DNA from: Albidovulum inexpectatum
GTDB lineage: Bacteria > Pseudomonadota > Alphaproteobacteria > Rhodobacterales > Rhodobacteraceae
Length of the DNA: 64,000 nucleotides
Direction: 5' to 3'
NCBI RefSeq assembly: GCF_002927635.1
Contig: NZ_PRDS01000008.1
Location: forward strand, 50,735 to 114,734
Part shown: positions 62,421-64,000 of the stretch, piece after piece
How the letters are laid out: each line of letters opens with the position of its first letter
Numbering within the stretch: position 1 is the stretch's first letter
Translations under genes and position numbers: made by a program
The notes under the pieces: generated by a model
The model's database searches: none
What the model saw: only the letters and a program-made list of their open reading frames with translations
Told to the model about the DNA's origin: nothing

Positions 62421-63640
62421 CCAATCCGACCCCTCATATTCTTGTAGTTAACGTTTTCTTCGCGCCCTATACATATGGCGGGGCTACGCACGTAGCAGAG
62501 CAAGTAGCTATCAATCTCGTCAATCGCCACCGTTTCCGCGTATCGGCATTTTCGGCAATGTCACGACCGGAATTCAGCCCATATTCCGTGTTGACTACAG
62601 AAAAAAATGGTATCGTTAATCACATTGTAAACCTGCCAGCGCATCGCCACTCGAAAGAGCAATTTAGTAACCAGAATGTTCGGAAAGCTTTTTCGGAAGT
62701 TGTTCGAGATATCAATCCCGACGTGATCCACTTCCATTGCGTTCAGGATCTAGGCGCCGACTTGCTTAGTGCTGCGCGAGAGCTTGGCAAAGAGATCATC
62801 CTCAGCATTCACGATTTTTGGTGGCTTTGTGAACGGCAGTTCATGATCAAGGCTGACGGAACTTATTGTGCACAGGATCCAATTCGAGTCGAAGCATGCG
62901 CAGGCTGTGTCAAGGATATGCGTGAGACAATTGGAAGACTGGAATTTCTAAAGACTCAGGCTACGCACGCTGCGATTGTTACCTATCCTTCTCATTTTTC
63001 CAAATCACTCTACGAACGCTCCGGGTTTTTTCCGAGAAAGGGAGTGGTATTGAGGAATGGAATAATTCCACCATCCTCGGATTTTTTCACTAAACAGGCG
63101 CGACGCAGGGAACTTGATCCCCGTCTGGTTTTTGGCTACGTAGGCGGCCCATCGCCGATAAAGGGCTGGCCAATAATTCAGGATACTTTTCGTAGACTTA
63201 AACGAAAGAACTTCAAGGGAATACTCGTGGATGCTTCACTGGATCAATCATGGTATTCACCGAACGCATATGCGGGAATGAGTGGCGAATGGTCTGTGCG
63301 GAAGCGCTACGACAGCATAACAATAGATGATTTCTATGCCGAAATTGATGTGCTTCTGTTTCCTTCCCAGTGGAAGGAAACGTTTGGTCTCACAATCCGT
63401 GAGGCGCTCTCTCGCGGTGTTTATGTCGTTCAAACGGACGGTGGCGGCACAATAGAACATGAAGGGACCGATCGCACCAGCTTACTCCAAATTGGCGAGG
63501 GGTCAGAAAAACTCGAACGAATAGTGTTAGATCTACTAGAAAATCCGGATACCGTTCGGATTGAGCCACTGAACGTCCATAGCTTCGCCGAGCAAGCCGA
63601 TGAGCTTGTTGATATCATAAAGCACCTGGGTGCATTGTAG
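62417..63640 (+). CDS. Glycosyltransferase family 4 protein
   Basis: 407 residues, GT-B. The N-terminal acceptor domain contains ILVVNVFFAPYTYGGATHVA, and DVIHFHCVQDLGADLLSAAR leads to ILSIHDFWWLCERQFMIKAD. The C-terminal donor domain has LVFGYVGGPSPIKGW and the EX7E-type FPSQWKETFGLTIREALSRG. I start at ATG 62417, overlapping the previous stop, not the upstream TTG. It is AT-rich with codon use unlike the core genes. It is the last glycan gene before IS debris; the stop lies in an inverted repeat that may be the IS edge or a terminator. Confidence 0.9.
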   Translation: MTNPTPHILVVNVFFAPYTYGGATHVAEQVAINLVNRHRFRVSAFSAMSRPEFSPYSVLTTEKNGIVNHIVNLPAHRHSKEQFSNQNVRKAFSEVVRDINPDVIHFHCVQDLGADLLSAARELGKEIILSIHDFWWLCERQFMIKADGTYCAQDPIRVEACAGCVKDMRETIGRLEFLKTQATHAAIVTYPSHFSKSLYERSGFFPRKGVVLRNGIIPPSSDFFTKQARRRELDPRLVFGYVGGPSPIKGWPIIQDTFRRLKRKNFKGILVDASLDQSWYSPNAYAGMSGEWSVRKRYDSITIDDFYAEIDVLLFPSQWKETFGLTIREALSRGVYVVQTDGGGTIEHEGTDRTSLLQIGEGSEKLERIVLDLLENPDTVRIEPLNVHSFAEQADELVDIIKHLGAL

Positions 63641-63659
63641 AAGTCACTCTACTCTACAA
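63635..63659. repeat. Inverted repeat at the glycosyltransferase stop / IS boundary
   Basis: TTGTAGA (63635-63641) and TCTACAA (63653-63659) flank 11 bases and overlap both the glycosyltransferase stop and the transposase stop region. It is either a terminal repeat of the IS remnant or a terminator. Confidence 0.4.
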
Positions 63660-64000
63660 CTAGGTGTCACATCCCGGATGATTGTACGGTCGCTTCTTGA
63701 AGAGCTCCGGCTTCTGGCGGTGCCAGTGCTTGAGGTGTTCACTTAACCTTCTTGACTAACAAATGACATGACGGTTTCGATGGGCCGTCTGCCCTTCAGG
63801 GCGGATTGCGGGAGCTGGCCGTTGTAGAGCCGGACGTAGCGCAGGATCGTCTGCTCGAGTGAACTGATGCGGTGGATGCCCCCACCAACGGCATCTTGTA
63901 TGCCATGACGTGTGTGGATGCCTCCTGTTTGGCAAGCGTTTCTTGAGGTCTCGGCAGGGTCTTCGATCGGACGTGTGTCAGGCCTCTGAGCGTGGCCTTC
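63660..64000 (-). pseudogene. Disrupted IS481-type transposase, C-terminal part
   Basis: Reading the reverse strand from the window end, one frame gives HRISSLEQTILRYVRLYNGQ followed by LPQSALKGRRPIE, the conserved integrase-core C-terminus. It then diverges to TVMSFVSQEG and a stop at 63743-63745. A different frame resumes with EHLKHWHRQKPELFKKRPYN and ends HPGCDT at the stop 63660-63662, the known tail of the same transposase group. The gene is thus frameshifted or chimeric and cannot make a full enzyme from this copy. The segment before HRISS (QTGGIHTRHGIQDAVGGGIH) is also unlike a transposase, with a repeated GGIH. The N-terminal part, if any, is beyond the window. Confidence 0.75.

Overview
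The window is chromosomal DNA from a GC-rich alphaproteobacterium, most likely a Rhodobacteraceae member close to Paracoccus or Rhodobacter. The evidence is the gene content (alphaproteobacterial AtpH/AtpA, B12-dependent NrdJ, DUF2125 and DUF1489 proteins, short HisG with HisZ), the gene order (hisC-tyrA, hisS-hisZ-hisG, glnD-murJ next to trpS) and the strong GC bias. That bias also opens long meaningless frames opposite most real genes. There is no rRNA, tRNA, CRISPR array or prophage in view. Almost everything is core metabolism and cell biology; the only clearly accessory part is the right end.

Layout. 1-2.3 kb: 5' part of the F1 ATP synthase operon (atpH, atpA, start of atpG). 2.5-6.7 kb: methyltransferase, gloB, clpA. 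6.8-10.2 kb: a MotA/ExbB-like channel, its MotB/OmpA-like partner, and a ChaC-type gamma-glutamylcyclotransferase. 10.3-14.1 kb: a DUF2125 protein, tyrA, hisC, rpsD. 14.2-20.7 kb: nrdJ, a DUF1489 protein, hisG-hisZ-hisS, slyX. 20.7-26.2 kb: an AbrB-type membrane protein, dnaE and a DUF6544-like protein. 26.4-35.7 kb: a seven-gene purine operon, xdhABC followed by a BMP-type ABC importer. 35.8-41.7 kb: a CDF metal exporter, an SH3 protein, a D-2-hydroxyacid dehydrogenase, a poorly coding 0.8 kb stretch, and a dimethylglycine dehydrogenase-like flavoprotein. 41.8-47.6 kb: coaBC-dut-moeB and a carboxymuconolactone decarboxylase-like protein behind a perfect FNR box, then comM and gshB. 47.6-57 kb: yraN and rsmI divergent from an LpoA-like lipoprotein, glnD, murJ, a rhomboid-fold protein lacking its catalytic residues, trpS, a candidate small RNA, and a VOC protein. 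57-63.6 kb: capsule export genes (kpsT, kpsE, kpsM) and three glycosyltransferases, the last two visibly AT-richer. 63.6-64 kb: a broken IS481-type transposase.

The purine operon is joined by 1-14 base overlaps up to the last gene, so import and oxidation of a purine are probably co-expressed. The capsule genes form a divergent export/assembly unit whose AT-rich end abuts IS debris, which suggests acquisition by transfer.

The observations most worth following are: the trpS-downstream transcription unit (a Pho-box-like promoter plus an intrinsic terminator, predicting an RNA of about 110 nt); the FNR box before the AhpD-like gene; the rhomboid pseudoprotease; and the MotA/MotB-like pair with long helical tails. 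All coordinates, composition statements and motif matches come from reading by eye; no searches were run.
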